Positions 22,701-31,621 of a DNA stretch of 64,000 nt are shown here, piece by piece. Source of the DNA: Isochrysis galbana (Eukaryota > Haptophyta > Isochrysidales > Isochrysidaceae); contig CM030944.1 of NCBI GenBank assembly GCA_018136815.1, forward strand, positions 744,456-808,455, written 5' to 3'. Every line of letters starts with the position of its first letter. Positions within the stretch are counted from its first letter, which is position 1. The translations under genes and the position numbers were made by a program. The notes beneath the pieces are model-generated. The model had not been told where the DNA came from, did no database searches, and saw only the letters and a list, made by a program, of their open reading frames with translations.

Positions 22701-25700
22701 GGCCGTTTGAAGTCGGCCGTCGGAGTGTCGAAGAAGTTGTTCCGCAGCCCAGGCGAACGAGAACGACGCTCGTCGTCTATGGGAGGCGGCGGAGGAACAG
22801 GCGCCATCGGGCCCATCGCAGCCTGCTGCTCCATGAAAGCCTTGTACTCCCCCTCGCGCCCAGGAAGCGGCGTCTCGGCGCCAAAGCCGCCGGGCGAAGG
22901 TGGAGGCGGAGCGACAACACTGCCTCCTCCGCTTCCTGGGGAGGGTGGGGGAGGCTGCGGGCCGGGACCTGCCTGCGGAGCGGGCCCACGCATCCCCCAT
23001 GGCCGTTTGAAGTCGGCCGTCGGAGTGTCGAAGAAGTTGTTCCGCAGCCCAGGCGAACGAGAACGACGCTCGTCGTCTATGGGAGGCGGCGGAGGAACAG
23101 GCGCCATCGGGCCCATCGCAGCCTGCTGCTCCATGAAAGCCTTGTACTCCCCCTCGCGCCCAGGAAGCGGCGTCTCAGCGCCAAAGCCGCCGGGCGAAGG
23201 TGGAGGCGGAGCGACAACACTGCTTCCTCCACTTCCTGGGGAGGGTGGGGGAGGCTGCGGGCCGGGACCTGCCTGCGGAGCGGGCCCACGCATCCCCCAT
23301 GGCCGTTTGAAGTCGGCCGTCGGAGTGTCGAAGAAGTTGTTCCGCAGCCCAGGCGAACGAGAACGACGCTCGTCGTCTATGGGAGGCGGCGGAGGAACAG
23401 GCGCCATCGGGCCCATCGCAGCCTGCTGCTCCATGAAAGCCTTGTACTCCCCCTCGCGCCCAGGAAGCGGCGTCTCGGCGCCAAAGCCGCCGGGCGAAGG
23501 TGGAGGCGGAGCGACAACACTGCCTCCTCCGCTTCCTGGGGAGGGTGGGGGAGGCTGCGGGCCGGGACCTGCCTGCGGAGCGGGCCCACGCATCCCCCAT
23601 GGCCGTTTGAAGTCGGCCGTCGGAGTGTCGAAGAAGTTGTTCCGCAGCCCAGGCGAACGAGAACGACGCTCGTCGTCTATGGGAGGCGGCGGAGGAACAG
23701 GCGCCATCGGGCCCATCGCAGCCTGCTGCTCCATGAGAGCCTTGTACTCCCCCTCGCGCCCAGGAAGCGGCGTCTCGGCGCCAAAGCCGCCGGGCGAAGG
23801 TGGAGGCGGAGCGACAACACTGCTTCCTCCACTTCCTGGGGAGGGTGGGGGAGGCTGCGGGCCGGGACCTGCCTGCGGAGCGGGCCCACGCATCCCCCAT
23901 GGCCGTTTGAAGTCGGCCGTCGGAGTGTCGAAGAAGTTGTTCCGCAGCCCAGGCGAACGAGAACGACGCTCGTCGTCTATGGGAGGCGGCGGAGGAACAG
24001 GCGCCATCGGGCCCATCGCAGCCTGCTGCTCCATGAAAGCCTTGTACTCCGCCTCCCGGCCCGGCAGAGGCGTCTCAGAACCAAACCCATCTGCAGCCTG
24101 TGAAGGCGGCGCGGCAGCATTTCCGTTATTTGCCCCCCAGACGCTCGTGGAAGGTCGGTCACCCGAGGTGGGCGGCGGAGCCGGCCCGCGCATCCCCCAT
24201 GGACGTTTGAAGTCGGCCGTCGGAGTGTCGAAGAAGTTGTTTCTTAGGCCGGGCGAACGAGCGCGCCGTTCCTCGTCAATCGGTAGCGGCGGTGGAGGCG
24301 GAGTCATTGGGCCCATCGCAGCCTGCTGCTCCATGAAAGCCTTGTACTCCGCCTCCCGGCCCGGCAGAGGCGTCTCAGAACCAAACCCATCTGCAGCCTG
24401 TGAAGGCGGCGCGGCAGCATTTCCGCTATTTCCCCCCCGGACGCTCGTGGAAGGTCGGTCACCCGAGGTCGGCGGCGGAGCCGGCCCGCGCATCCCCCAC
24501 GGACGTTTGAAGTCGGCCGTGGGTGTATCGAAGAAGTTGTTTCTTAGGCCGGGCGAACGAGCGCGCCGTTCCTCGTCAATCGGTAGCGGCGGTGGAGGCG
24601 GAGTCATTGGGCCCATCGCAGCCTGCTGCTCCATGAAAGCCTTGTACTCCGCCTCCCGGCCCGGCAGAGGCGTCTCAGAACCAAACCCATCTGCAGCCTG
24701 TGAAGGCGGCGCGGCAGCATTTCCGCTATTTCCCCCCCGGACGCTCGTGGAAGGTCGGTCACCCGAGGTCGGCGGCGGAGCCGGCCCGCGCATCCCCCAT
24801 GGCCGTTTGAAGTCGGCCGTGGGTGTATCGAAGAAGTTGTTTCTAAGGCCGGGCGAACGAGCGCGCCGTTCCTCGTCAATCGGTAGCGGCGGCGGCGGCG
24901 GAGTCATAGGGCCCATCGCCGTCTGCTGCTCCATAAAAGCCCTCCACTCTTTCTCCCGACCGGGCAGAGGCGTTTCCGTACCAAAGCCACCAGCAGCTTG
25001 CGGTGGCGATGAGTCAGATTTGCCATAATCAGTTGTTGATGACTCGCTTGCATCGGGAGCCGGCCCGCGCATCCCCCATGGCCGTTTGAAGTCGGCCGTG
25101 GGTGTATCGAAGAAGTTGCTTCTTAAGCCGGGCGAACGCGCCCGGCGATCATCGTCAATAGGGAGCGGAGGCGGAGGCGGCGTCATTGGGCCCATGGCAA
25201 TTTGCTGCTCATCATAGGCTTTCCTCGTCTCGGCAGGACGTGATACCGGCATCTGAGTACTAGAGGGAGCAGCTGGCGAAGACGATCTTGTGTCCGCACT
25301 AGCGGGTGGTGAAGCAGCCGAAGGAACACCCGTTGTGGAAGGCTCCATGCGCGAATCGGGCGCCGAGTTCCTGCCATCTAGCTTGGCTGTGCTTGGCGTA
25401 GCAGATGCGGGTGTGGAGGGCTGCGATGGGTAACTTGGCGCCGGTACACTAGTATCCGCACTTGCGGTAGGAGGCATGACGGATAAGGAGGATTGAGAAT
25501 TCTTTGCCTTGGTACTTGCAGCCGGGATACTGCCGTTGATGTTTGCAGCGAGAGTTGTGGACGTTGCAAGTTTTTCTGCCTGTACAAAGGAAGGATCAGC
25601 CGGAGGCCGACCTACGCCAACATACTGCGAGGCTTTGGATGTATCAGGCTTGACGTCTTCCTTGGTTCCTGATCCAAAATCAGTGTCATTCACATTGGCC

Positions 25701-28700
25701 GCAGAAGCAGGCACTGCAAGCGCAGCGAGCTCCGCCTGAAGAGTTGTCTTTGCGTTGCCGTCGCTCGTACTTGCGTCTGGAGGTGCTGCGGAAGTTGCAG
25801 GTGGGGCTGGCTTGAACACGGCAGCTGTGACATTGTCATTGCGGCTTGCGCTCGTGTCTGAAGTCGCTGCCGTTGCTGAAGTGGTTGGCTTGAACACAGT
25901 GGTCGGGGGCCCCGAACTGTCACTCGTGTTTGTTGCGAGTTGCGGAAACTGAGAAGTCGTGACAACTTTCATGTCACTGCGACTTGTGCTTGTGGCAGGC
26001 GACGTTGCTGATGAAGTCGGCTCGGACGCGACCTCCGAGCCAATATCTTCGGATTTCGTGCTAGCAAAGGAAGCTGTCGATGAAGCTGGTGCCGGCTTGA
26101 AAACAGCAGCCTGCGGAGATTTGATACCGATGGCACTTGGAGGAGGAAACGTTGAAGATGTAGCGGATGGGGCCGGCTCAAAAGTGTTGGCCGAGGTGGG
26201 ACCGCTGCCCCCTGTATTGGCGGAGGGAGGCGCTGTGTATGACTCCAGAGGCGGCTGCTTGAACATGGCAGCAGAAGAAGAGGTATTGTTGCTACAAGAA
26301 GGTGGCTTGGATCCCGTATCTGGAACAACGATGTGCTTGCCGGTACTTATGGCTGAAGGCGATGAAGGTGGACCCGGCGTGTGCTTCGCAGTTGTTGGAT
26401 CGCCATTGCTGCTGTTTGTACTTGAGATGGGCGATGAGGATATTGCTGGTGGAGCCGGTTGCAATCTTGTGACAGGAGGGCCATCGTTGCTGTTGACACT
26501 TGTGGCGGTAGGCGCTGCAGGTGGAACCACTTTAGAGTCTGCAGCTACAGCGGTGCTGTTGACACTGGTACTTGTGGCGGGTGTCGATGAAGAGGCTGGG
26601 GGTGGAGCCGGTTTACACCCTGAAGTTGGAGCGTCGCTGCGACTCCTCGTATTTGTGACGGGAGATGGAGATGGTGCAGGTGGAGCAGGCTGGAACTGGG
26701 CACGCGAGGCGGCGTTACTGCTATTAGTAAGCCCAGAGGGAGGGATGGCAGCAGTTGTAGGTGTAATGATGGGCTGCCAAAGAGAAGGGGATGCAGGAGC
26801 AGGTGTGATGATGGGCTGCGACACAGAGGGAGCTGGAGCAGCCCGTGCCGCACCCCAAGGTCGTTTGAAGTCGGCAGTGGGTGTTTCGTAAAAGTTGTTC
26901 TGCAGACCAGGTGAGCGAGCACGGCGGTCCTGGTCGATTAGAGGCGCAGGCGGCGCAGGCGCCATCGGGCCCTGTGCCGCCTGCTGCTCCATGAACGCCC
27001 GGTACTCCGCCTCGCGTCCGGGCAACGGCGTCTCAGCCCCAAAGTTGGCCGGCATCGCAGAAGAGGACCCGAAAGTGCCGTCGCTCGCACCAGCACCCGA
27101 GTTCACGATGGGCTGTGCGCCCGACGGAGGAACCGGAGCTGCCCGACCCATGCCCCACGGCCGCTTAAAGTCGGCAGTGGGTGTTTCGTAAAAGTTGTTC
27201 TGCAGACCAGGTGAGCGAGCACGGCGGTCCTGGTCGATTAGAGGCGCAGGCGGCGCAGGCGCCATCGGGCCCTGTGCCGCCTGCTGCTCCATGAACGCCC
27301 GGTACTCCGCCTCGCGTCCGGGCAACGGCGTCTCAGCCCCAAAGTTGGCCGGCATCGCAGAAGAGGACCCGAAAGTGCCGTCGCTCGCACCAGCACCCGA
27401 GTTCACGATGGGCTGTGCGCCCGACGGAGGAACCGGAGCTGCCCGACCCATGCCCCACGGCCGCTTAAAGTCGGCAGTGGGTGTTTCGTAAAAGTTGTTC
27501 TGCAGACCAGGTGAGCGAGCACGGCGGTCCTGGTCGATTAGAGGCGCAGGCGGCGCAGGCGCCATCGGGCCCTGTGCCGCCTGCTGCTCCATGAACGCCC
27601 GGTACTCCGCCTCGCGTCCGGGCAACGGCATCTCAGCCCCAAAGTTGGCCGGCATCGCAGAAGAGGACCCGAAAGTGCCGTCGCTCGCACCAGCACCCGA
27701 GTTCACGATGGGCTGTGCGCCCGACGGAGGAACCGGAGCTGCCCGACCCATGCCCCACGGCCGCTTAAAGTCGGCAGTGGGTGTTTCGTAAAAGTTGTTC
27801 TGCAGACCAGGTGAGCGAGCACGGCGGTCCTGGTCGATTAGAGGCGCAGGCGGCGCAGGCGCCATCGGGCCCTGTGCCGCCTGCTGCTCCATGAACGCCC
27901 GGTACTCCGCCTCGCGTCCGGGCAACGGCGTCTCAGCCCCAAAGTTGGCCGGCATCGCAGAAGAGGACCCGAAAGTGCCGTCGCTCGCACCAGCACCCGA
28001 GTTCACGATGGGCTGTGCGCCCGACGGAGGAACCGGAGCTGCCCGACCCATGCCCCACGGCCGCTTAAAGTCGGCAGTGGGTGTTTCGTAAAAGTTGTTC
28101 TGCAGACCAGGTGAGCGAGCACGGCGGTCCTGGTCGATTAGAGGCGCAGGCGGCGCAGGCGCCATCGGGCCCTGTGCCGCCTGCTGCTCCATGAACGCCC
28201 GGTACTCCGCCTCGCGTCCGGGCAACGGCGTCTCAGCCCCAAAGTTGGCCGGCATCGCAGAAGAGGACCCGAAAGTGCCGTCGCTCGCACCAGCACCCGA
28301 GTTCACGATGGGCTGTGCGCCCGACGGAGGAATCGGAGCTGCCCGACCCATGCCCCACGGCCGCTTAAAGTCGGCAGTGGGTGTTTCGTAAAAGTTGTTC
28401 TGCAGACCAGGTGAGCGAGCACGGCGGTCCTGGTCGATTAGAGGCGCAGGCGGCGCAGGCGCCATCGGGCCCTGTGCCGCCTGCTGCTCCATGAACGCCC
28501 GGTACTCCGCCTCGCGTCCGGGCAACGGCGTCTCAGCCCCAAAGTTGGCCGGCATCGCAGAAGAGGACCCGAAAGTGCCGTCGCTCGCACCAGCACCCGA
28601 GTTCACGATGGGCTGTGCGCCCGACGGAGGAACCGGAGCTGCCCGACCCATGCCCCACGGCCGCTTAAAGTCGGCAGTGGGTGTTTCGTAAAAGTTGTTC

Positions 28701-31621
28701 TGCAGACCAGGTGAGCGAGCACGGCGGTCCTGGTCGATTAGAGGCGCAGGCGGCGCAGGCGCCATCGGGCCCTGTGCCGCCTGCTGCTCCATGAACGCCC
28801 GGTACTCCGCCTCGCGTCCGGGCAACGGCGTCTCGGCACCATAGTCCTCGGACATGGGCACAATCTGGCTTGCTTCAGGAGGCTGCGATCCAGGTTGGGC
28901 AGAGGCAGAAGTTCCCATGCCCCATGGTCGTTTGAAGTCTGAGGTTGGCATGTCGTAGAAATTGTTGTGGATGCCTGGCGACCGGCTGCGGCGCTCCTCA
29001 TCAATCGGAGGTGGGGGAGGGGCAGGGACCATTGGCCCAAGCAGAGCCTCTTGCTCTTTGTAGCTTTTGTAATCTTCCTCGCGGCCTGGCAACGGTGTCT
29101 CTGCACCAAATTCATCGAGCGGAGGCCAAGAAAATAGTTTGCTTGGGTCTTTCTTTGGCGGGGGCGGATTGAAAGCAGACAAATCTGGATTGGAAGCAGC
29201 ATTGGACGCCTCGTACTCCTGCTCATGGTCTGGAAGAGGGGTTTCGGCTCCATATTCTGAGAATTGCACATTTGGCACAGCGGACGTTGCCTCGCCCTCT
29301 GGGCCAGAAGGTACATCATTGCTCAAAACCGAGTCGAACAACGGCATGCCTTGCGGCAAGGTGGGCTCTTTTGCAACTTGCTCAACTCCAGGTGAAGACA
29401 ATTCATCCATCGATCCCTCTTCCGATGAGGCGGATTGCACTCCCTGTATTTGGAAATCGTTTTCCAGGTCTGACATTGCAGCATCAGCTCCAGAAACATC
29501 AGTCCTTCTGGAGCCATCACTGCGACTGCCTCCTGCTGTTGTAGAGTTGGAAGTGGGGGGAGAGCTAGCACCAAACGCAGCACCTGGCGTTTTCGTGACA
29601 TCAGAGCTTGCTCCAGTGGAAGAAAATCTTCTAGACGGCACGATGCCCCTCGTCACGCGATAGGGCACACTGGAGCCTGAGCCTCGCTGCTCTCCGTCTC
29701 GACCACGCTCAACAGGGAACTTGGCCTCTAGCCCCGCGTCAAATGCGCGTCCGGAGATCTCGGCATCTGAGGTTGGTGAGGAGGAAGCTCTTCTTGACGA
29801 CTTAGCGTCCCATTTGACAGATGCCTGCTTCGCGAGCCAAGCTGCTTTGGCATCTGCTTCTGCGCTGTCGCGTGCAGGACCCACGTCGATTTGGTCGTTC
29901 GCAGGCTGGGACTCGGACATGGGTGGCGGAGAGCGCACGGGCGCGGAAGGCTCAGGGGCACGGTCCGCCCTTGTCCTTGCACCAAACGCGCTTGGCGGCT
30001 GCTTGGCAAGCCACGCAGCCCTTGCGTCAGCCTCCGACGACCCCGTGCCGATTGGACCGACATCAAGCTGCGCCGGTGGGAGGGGTTGATCTTGCAAAGG
30101 CAGCACCTCGGGCGCGGGCGGTGGCTGCAAAGAGTTCAGGGGTGGCGAAGGATCAGGGGCACGGTCCGCCCCTGTCCTTGCACCAAACGCGCTTGGCTGC
30201 TGTTTGGCGAGCCACGCAGCCTTCGCGTCTGTCTCAGACGGCGCTGTGCCCATTGGACCCACACTAAGCTGCGCCGGCGCAGGCGCCTCATCTCGCGAAG
30301 GCAGCTTCGAAGGCACGGGCGGTGGCTGCAAAGAGTTCAGGGGTGGCGACGGATCAGGGGCACGGTCCGCCCTTGTCCTTGCACCAAACGCGCTTGGCTG
30401 GTGCTTGGCGAGCCACGCAGCTTTCGCGTCTGTCTCAGACGGCGCTGTGCCCATTGGACCCACACCAGATTGTGCCGATGCAGGCGCCTCATCTCGCGAA
30501 GGCAGCTCCATAGGCGCGGGCGGTGGCTGCAAAGAGTTCAGGGGTGCCGAAGGCTCAGCGGCACGGTCCGCCCTTGTCCTTGCACCAAACATGCTTGGCT
30601 GCTGCTTGGCAAGCCACGCAGCCCTTGCGTCAGCCTCCGACGACCCCGTGCCGATTGGACCGACATCAAGCTGCGCCGGTGGGGGGGGTTGATCTTGCGA
30701 AGGCAGCACCTCGGGCGCGGGCGGTGGCTGCAAAGAGTTCAGGGGTGGCGAAGGATCAGGGGCACGGTCCGTCCTTGTCCTTGCACCAAACGCGCTTGGC
30801 TGCTGTTTGGCGAGCCACGCAGCCTTCGCGTCTGTCTCAGACGGCGCTGTGCCCATTGGACCTACATCAAGCTGCGCCGATGCGGGTGCTTCGTCTCGCG
30901 CAGGTGGAACCTCGGGCGCGGGCGGCGAAATATACATTGGTGCGGTGGGCTTAGGGAGGTGGTCCGCCCTTGTCTTTGCATTGAACGCGCTCGGCTGCTG
31001 CCTGGCGAGCCACGCAGCCTTTGCGTCCGCCTGCGATAGCCCTGTGCCCATTGGACTCACACCTAGCTGCGCCGGCCCAAGAGGTGTATCATCTTGCGTT
31101 GGCGGAGGTGGCGGGGAATACATGGGAGTGGAGAGCTCAGGGGCACGGTCTGTCCGTGCCTTGGCGCCAAACGTACTCGGTTTCTGGTTCGCGAGCCATG
31201 CAGCCTTTGCGTCGGCATCCGACGAGCCCGAGCCAATGGGGCCCACCCCGAGCTGCGGCATGGATTCATATGTCTCATCTTGTGCCGATGGTGCCTCTGA
31301 TGCCGGTGACGAGGGCGAGGAGTAGAGCGGCGTCGCTGGCGATGGTGCACGGTCATTGCGTGCGCCATCTCCCCATCCGGTTGGCTTCTGTGCCAGCCAC
31401 GCGGCCCTGGCGTCTGCCTCCGACTGCGAGGTCGGGTTCTGTGCGGGGTTCTGGTTCGCCCCGTCGCGCCTCCACCTCGCGCGCGCCTCCTCCTCTGACC
31501 TGCGAGAGGAGGAGCATAGCTGTGGATGGCTGGCGAGCCGGGTGAGCGGCACAGGCTGGGGAAAAAGGCCGGTGGGCCGCCAGCCGAGGAGCAACAGCAG
31601 GATGAGGGGGGTGGGAGCCAT
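19787..31621 (-). CDS. Giant (3,944-residue) disordered tandem-repeat protein with signal peptide, coiled coil and C-terminal membrane segment
   Basis: One exon encodes the whole protein. Residues 1-20 are a signal peptide (MAPTPLILLLLLGW) followed by a basic, Ser-rich stretch, a plastid-type bipartite leader. Residues 67-600 hold nine repeats of about 67 residues built on DAKAAWLAKQQPS and ARTRADRAP. From about residue 790 come roughly 22 copies of a second unit, mostly 100 residues long, with GAETPLPGREAEYKAFMEQQ, a proline run, RRxRSPGLxNNF and TADFKRPWGM; the last three copies are divergent. A Ser/Thr/Ala/Pro spacer separates two blocks of this unit at about 1600-2140. Near residues 3730-3790 is a coiled coil (LQLSNYKLVSELMEARREAD), and residues 3918-3935 are hydrophobic (HTIALGAALVTLAAWVH). 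Repeated aromatic/basic motifs in a disordered chain recall pyrenoid linker proteins such as EPYC1 and PYCO1, but no homology is shown. Function unknown. Confidence 0.85.
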   Translation of the reverse strand: MAPTPLILLLLLGWRPTGLFPQPVPLTRLASHPQLCSSSRRSEEEARARWRRDGANQNPAQNPTSQSEADARAAWLAQKPTGWGDGARNDRAPSPATPLYSSPSSPASEAPSAQDETYESMPQLGVGPIGSGSSDADAKAAWLANQKPSTFGAKARTDRAPELSTPMYSPPPPPTQDDTPLGPAQLGVSPMGTGLSQADAKAAWLARQQPSAFNAKTRADHLPKPTAPMYISPPAPEVPPARDEAPASAQLDVGPMGTAPSETDAKAAWLAKQQPSAFGARTRTDRAPDPSPPLNSLQPPPAPEVLPSQDQPPPPAQLDVGPIGTGSSEADARAAWLAKQQPSMFGARTRADRAAEPSAPLNSLQPPPAPMELPSRDEAPASAQSGVGPMGTAPSETDAKAAWLAKHQPSAFGARTRADRAPDPSPPLNSLQPPPVPSKLPSRDEAPAPAQLSVGPMGTAPSETDAKAAWLAKQQPSAFGARTGADRAPDPSPPLNSLQPPPAPEVLPLQDQPLPPAQLDVGPIGTGSSEADARAAWLAKQPPSAFGARTRADRAPEPSAPVRSPPPMSESQPANDQIDVGPARDSAEADAKAAWLAKQASVKWDAKSSRRASSSPTSDAEISGRAFDAGLEAKFPVERGRDGEQRGSGSSVPYRVTRGIVPSRRFSSTGASSDVTKTPGAAFGASSPPTSNSTTAGGSRSDGSRRTDVSGADAAMSDLENDFQIQGVQSASSEEGSMDELSSPGVEQVAKEPTLPQGMPLFDSVLSNDVPSGPEGEATSAVPNVQFSEYGAETPLPDHEQEYEASNAASNPDLSAFNPPPPKKDPSKLFSWPPLDEFGAETPLPGREEDYKSYKEQEALLGPMVPAPPPPPIDEERRSRSPGIHNNFYDMPTSDFKRPWGMGTSASAQPGSQPPEASQIVPMSEDYGAETPLPGREAEYRAFMEQQAAQGPMAPAPPAPLIDQDRRARSPGLQNNFYETPTADFKRPWGMGRAAPVPPSGAQPIVNSGAGASDGTFGSSSAMPANFGAETPLPGREAEYRAFMEQQAAQGPMAPAPPAPLIDQDRRARSPGLQNNFYETPTADFKRPWGMGRAAPIPPSGAQPIVNSGAGASDGTFGSSSAMPANFGAETPLPGREAEYRAFMEQQAAQGPMAPAPPAPLIDQDRRARSPGLQNNFYETPTADFKRPWGMGRAAPVPPSGAQPIVNSGAGASDGTFGSSSAMPANFGAETPLPGREAEYRAFMEQQAAQGPMAPAPPAPLIDQDRRARSPGLQNNFYETPTADFKRPWGMGRAAPVPPSGAQPIVNSGAGASDGTFGSSSAMPANFGAEMPLPGREAEYRAFMEQQAAQGPMAPAPPAPLIDQDRRARSPGLQNNFYETPTADFKRPWGMGRAAPVPPSGAQPIVNSGAGASDGTFGSSSAMPANFGAETPLPGREAEYRAFMEQQAAQGPMAPAPPAPLIDQDRRARSPGLQNNFYETPTADFKRPWGMGRAAPVPPSGAQPIVNSGAGASDGTFGSSSAMPANFGAETPLPGREAEYRAFMEQQAAQGPMAPAPPAPLIDQDRRARSPGLQNNFYETPTADFKRPWGAARAAPAPSVSQPIITPAPASPSLWQPIITPTTAAIPPSGLTNSSNAASRAQFQPAPPAPSPSPVTNTRSRSDAPTSGCKPAPPPASSSTPATSTSVNSTAVAADSKVVPPAAPTATSVNSNDGPPVTRLQPAPPAISSSPISSTNSSNGDPTTAKHTPGPPSSPSAISTGKHIVVPDTGSKPPSCSNNTSSSAAMFKQPPLESYTAPPSANTGGSGPTSANTFEPAPSATSSTFPPPSAIGIKSPQAAVFKPAPASSTASFASTKSEDIGSEVASEPTSSATSPATSTSRSDMKVVTTSQFPQLATNTSDSSGPPTTVFKPTTSATAATSDTSASRNDNVTAAVFKPAPPATSAAPPDASTSDGNAKTTLQAELAALAVPASAANVNDTDFGSGTKEDVKPDTSKASQYVGVGRPPADPSFVQAEKLATSTTLAANINGSIPAASTKAKNSQSSLSVMPPTASADTSVPAPSYPSQPSTPASATPSTAKLDGRNSAPDSRMEPSTTGVPSAASPPASADTRSSSPAAPSSTQMPVSRPAETRKAYDEQQIAMGPMTPPPPPLPIDDDRRARSPGLRSNFFDTPTADFKRPWGMRGPAPDASESSTTDYGKSDSSPPQAAGGFGTETPLPGREKEWRAFMEQQTAMGPMTPPPPPLPIDEERRARSPGLRNNFFDTPTADFKRPWGMRGPAPPPTSGDRPSTSVRGGNSGNAAAPPSQAADGFGSETPLPGREAEYKAFMEQQAAMGPMTPPPPPLPIDEERRARSPGLRNNFFDTPTADFKRPWGMRGPAPPPTSGDRPSTSVRGGNSGNAAAPPSQAADGFGSETPLPGREAEYKAFMEQQAAMGPMTPPPPPLPIDEERRARSPGLRNNFFDTPTADFKRPWGMRGPAPPPTSGDRPSTSVWGANNGNAAAPPSQAADGFGSETPLPGREAEYKAFMEQQAAMGPMAPVPPPPPIDDERRSRSPGLRNNFFDTPTADFKRPWGMRGPAPQAGPGPQPPPPSPGSGGSSVVAPPPPSPGGFGAETPLPGREGEYKALMEQQAAMGPMAPVPPPPPIDDERRSRSPGLRNNFFDTPTADFKRPWGMRGPAPQAGPGPQPPPPSPGSGGGSVVAPPPPSPGGFGAETPLPGREGEYKAFMEQQAAMGPMAPVPPPPPIDDERRSRSPGLRNNFFDTPTADFKRPWGMRGPAPQAGPGPQPPPPSPGSGGSSVVAPPPPSPGGFGAETPLPGREGEYKAFMEQQAAMGPMAPVPPPPPIDDERRSRSPGLRNNFFDTPTADFKRPWGMRGPAPQAGPGPQPPPPSPGSGGGSVVAPPPPSPGGFGAETPLPGREGEYKAFMEQQAAMGPMAPVPPPPPIDDERRSRSPGLRNNFFDTPTADFKRPWGMRGPAPQAGPGPQPPPPSPGSGGGSVVAPPPPSPGGFGAETPLPGREGEYKAFMEQQAAMGPMAPVPPPPPIDDERRSRSPGLRNNFFDTPTADFKRPWGMRGPAPQAGPGPQPPPPSPGSGGGSVVAPPPPSPGGFGAETPLPGREGEYKAFMEQQAAMGPMAPVPPPPPIDDERRSRSPGLRNNFFDTPTADFKRPWGMRGPAPQPNASPEPSVPVRPRAAQPGKSESASLLNMSKVVTSAGSSDSSPTLRTTDQALSSSDASSNIHGSGLLESAGESAYARPQIDEERRARSPGLSNNFYDANTSDFKKPYGKPTSDGSFDLGDYPAGIADEISAESSVWGSAASTPSSSMQSTLEIAGEASYDAPPIDEDRRSRSPGLINNFFDVPTKDFKKPYGIERAAPPSSARVQAVESSNSEGTASSSSVEGEIGSANDSRSMTFPGASTAASAAALAGAQRRKQSQEGSNVAKPRFQDLKRESILKPANEPVSVSPVSDQSLTLSSNATIDSGASVGAMSSASQAQSTCAASGSPATAISSSTASPDSRSGPSVSTEGDPAAETRAVRHIFQNPNDTIKAPNNTKSLVNGSTSFSPRADGERRRRPGLWESFSSKSPEGFSRPYGVVRSSRPSSMDSASNNTIRSKSSMNTTSTAPRSRTESVPDATSTTSPSSVSKSDEGESAIESSRGRATTPTPDAESPLGDDANFNTVEPLGPERTRDSARISSNSPLLQVQEDTNGTLDESLATIPPSVALTVEEEGLLHVIAHLQQSSDYLQLSNYKLVSELMEARREADAARAREESLLLRLADLKARGVDVGASLIEGELEEKTPGTNGASHQASDISQHAASAAGAKKAQSLEPTTRAKGHVPLLGTDRERDDLGGPIVSPMNIGGNPMDYHAAGQLVHPHSTAPEVWQKLQDAQPVHVLGHVPIHEVETLSSQHTIALGAALVTLAAWVHSKAARMFEV
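22060..24040 (-). repeat. Near-identical 300 bp coding tandem repeats, block 3a
   Basis: Between 22081 and 23881 the same 300 bp unit starts every 300 bases (seven starts) with only scattered single-base changes, for example at 23177, 23224 and 23737. It encodes the RSPGLRNNFFDTPTADFKRP unit with a long proline/glycine linker. Confidence 0.98.
24041..25110 (-). repeat. 300 bp coding tandem repeats, block 3b (variant type)
   Basis: Units start at 24181, 24481 and 24781 with a different linker (encoding a PPPTSGDRPSTSV segment), and a more diverged unit follows near 25065. They are related to block 3a in the FKRPWGM half and differ in the linker half. Confidence 0.95.
26830..28840 (-). repeat. 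Near-identical 300 bp coding tandem repeats, block 2
   Basis: Seven units begin at 26881, 27181, 27481, 27781, 28081, 28381 and 28681, almost identical, with single changes such as at 27630 and 28333. They encode the SPGLQNNFYETPTADFKRP version of the unit. Confidence 0.98.
29820..31430 (-). repeat. About 201 bp coding repeats at the 5' end of the giant gene
   Basis: Nine imperfect copies, mostly 201 bp, encode the AAWLAKQQPS unit. They are more diverged from one another than the 300 bp blocks, so they are older or less often homogenised. Confidence 0.9.

Noticed and set aside
22068-25028. 986-codon plus-strand open reading opposite the giant gene
   Set aside because: It arises because the 300 bp repeat is a multiple of three; its product is only the antisense of the repeat and has no domain or start context.
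29891-31039. 382-codon plus-strand frame over the AAWLA repeats
   Set aside because: Antisense shadow of the tandem repeats, Arg/Cys/Trp-rich with no protein-like features.
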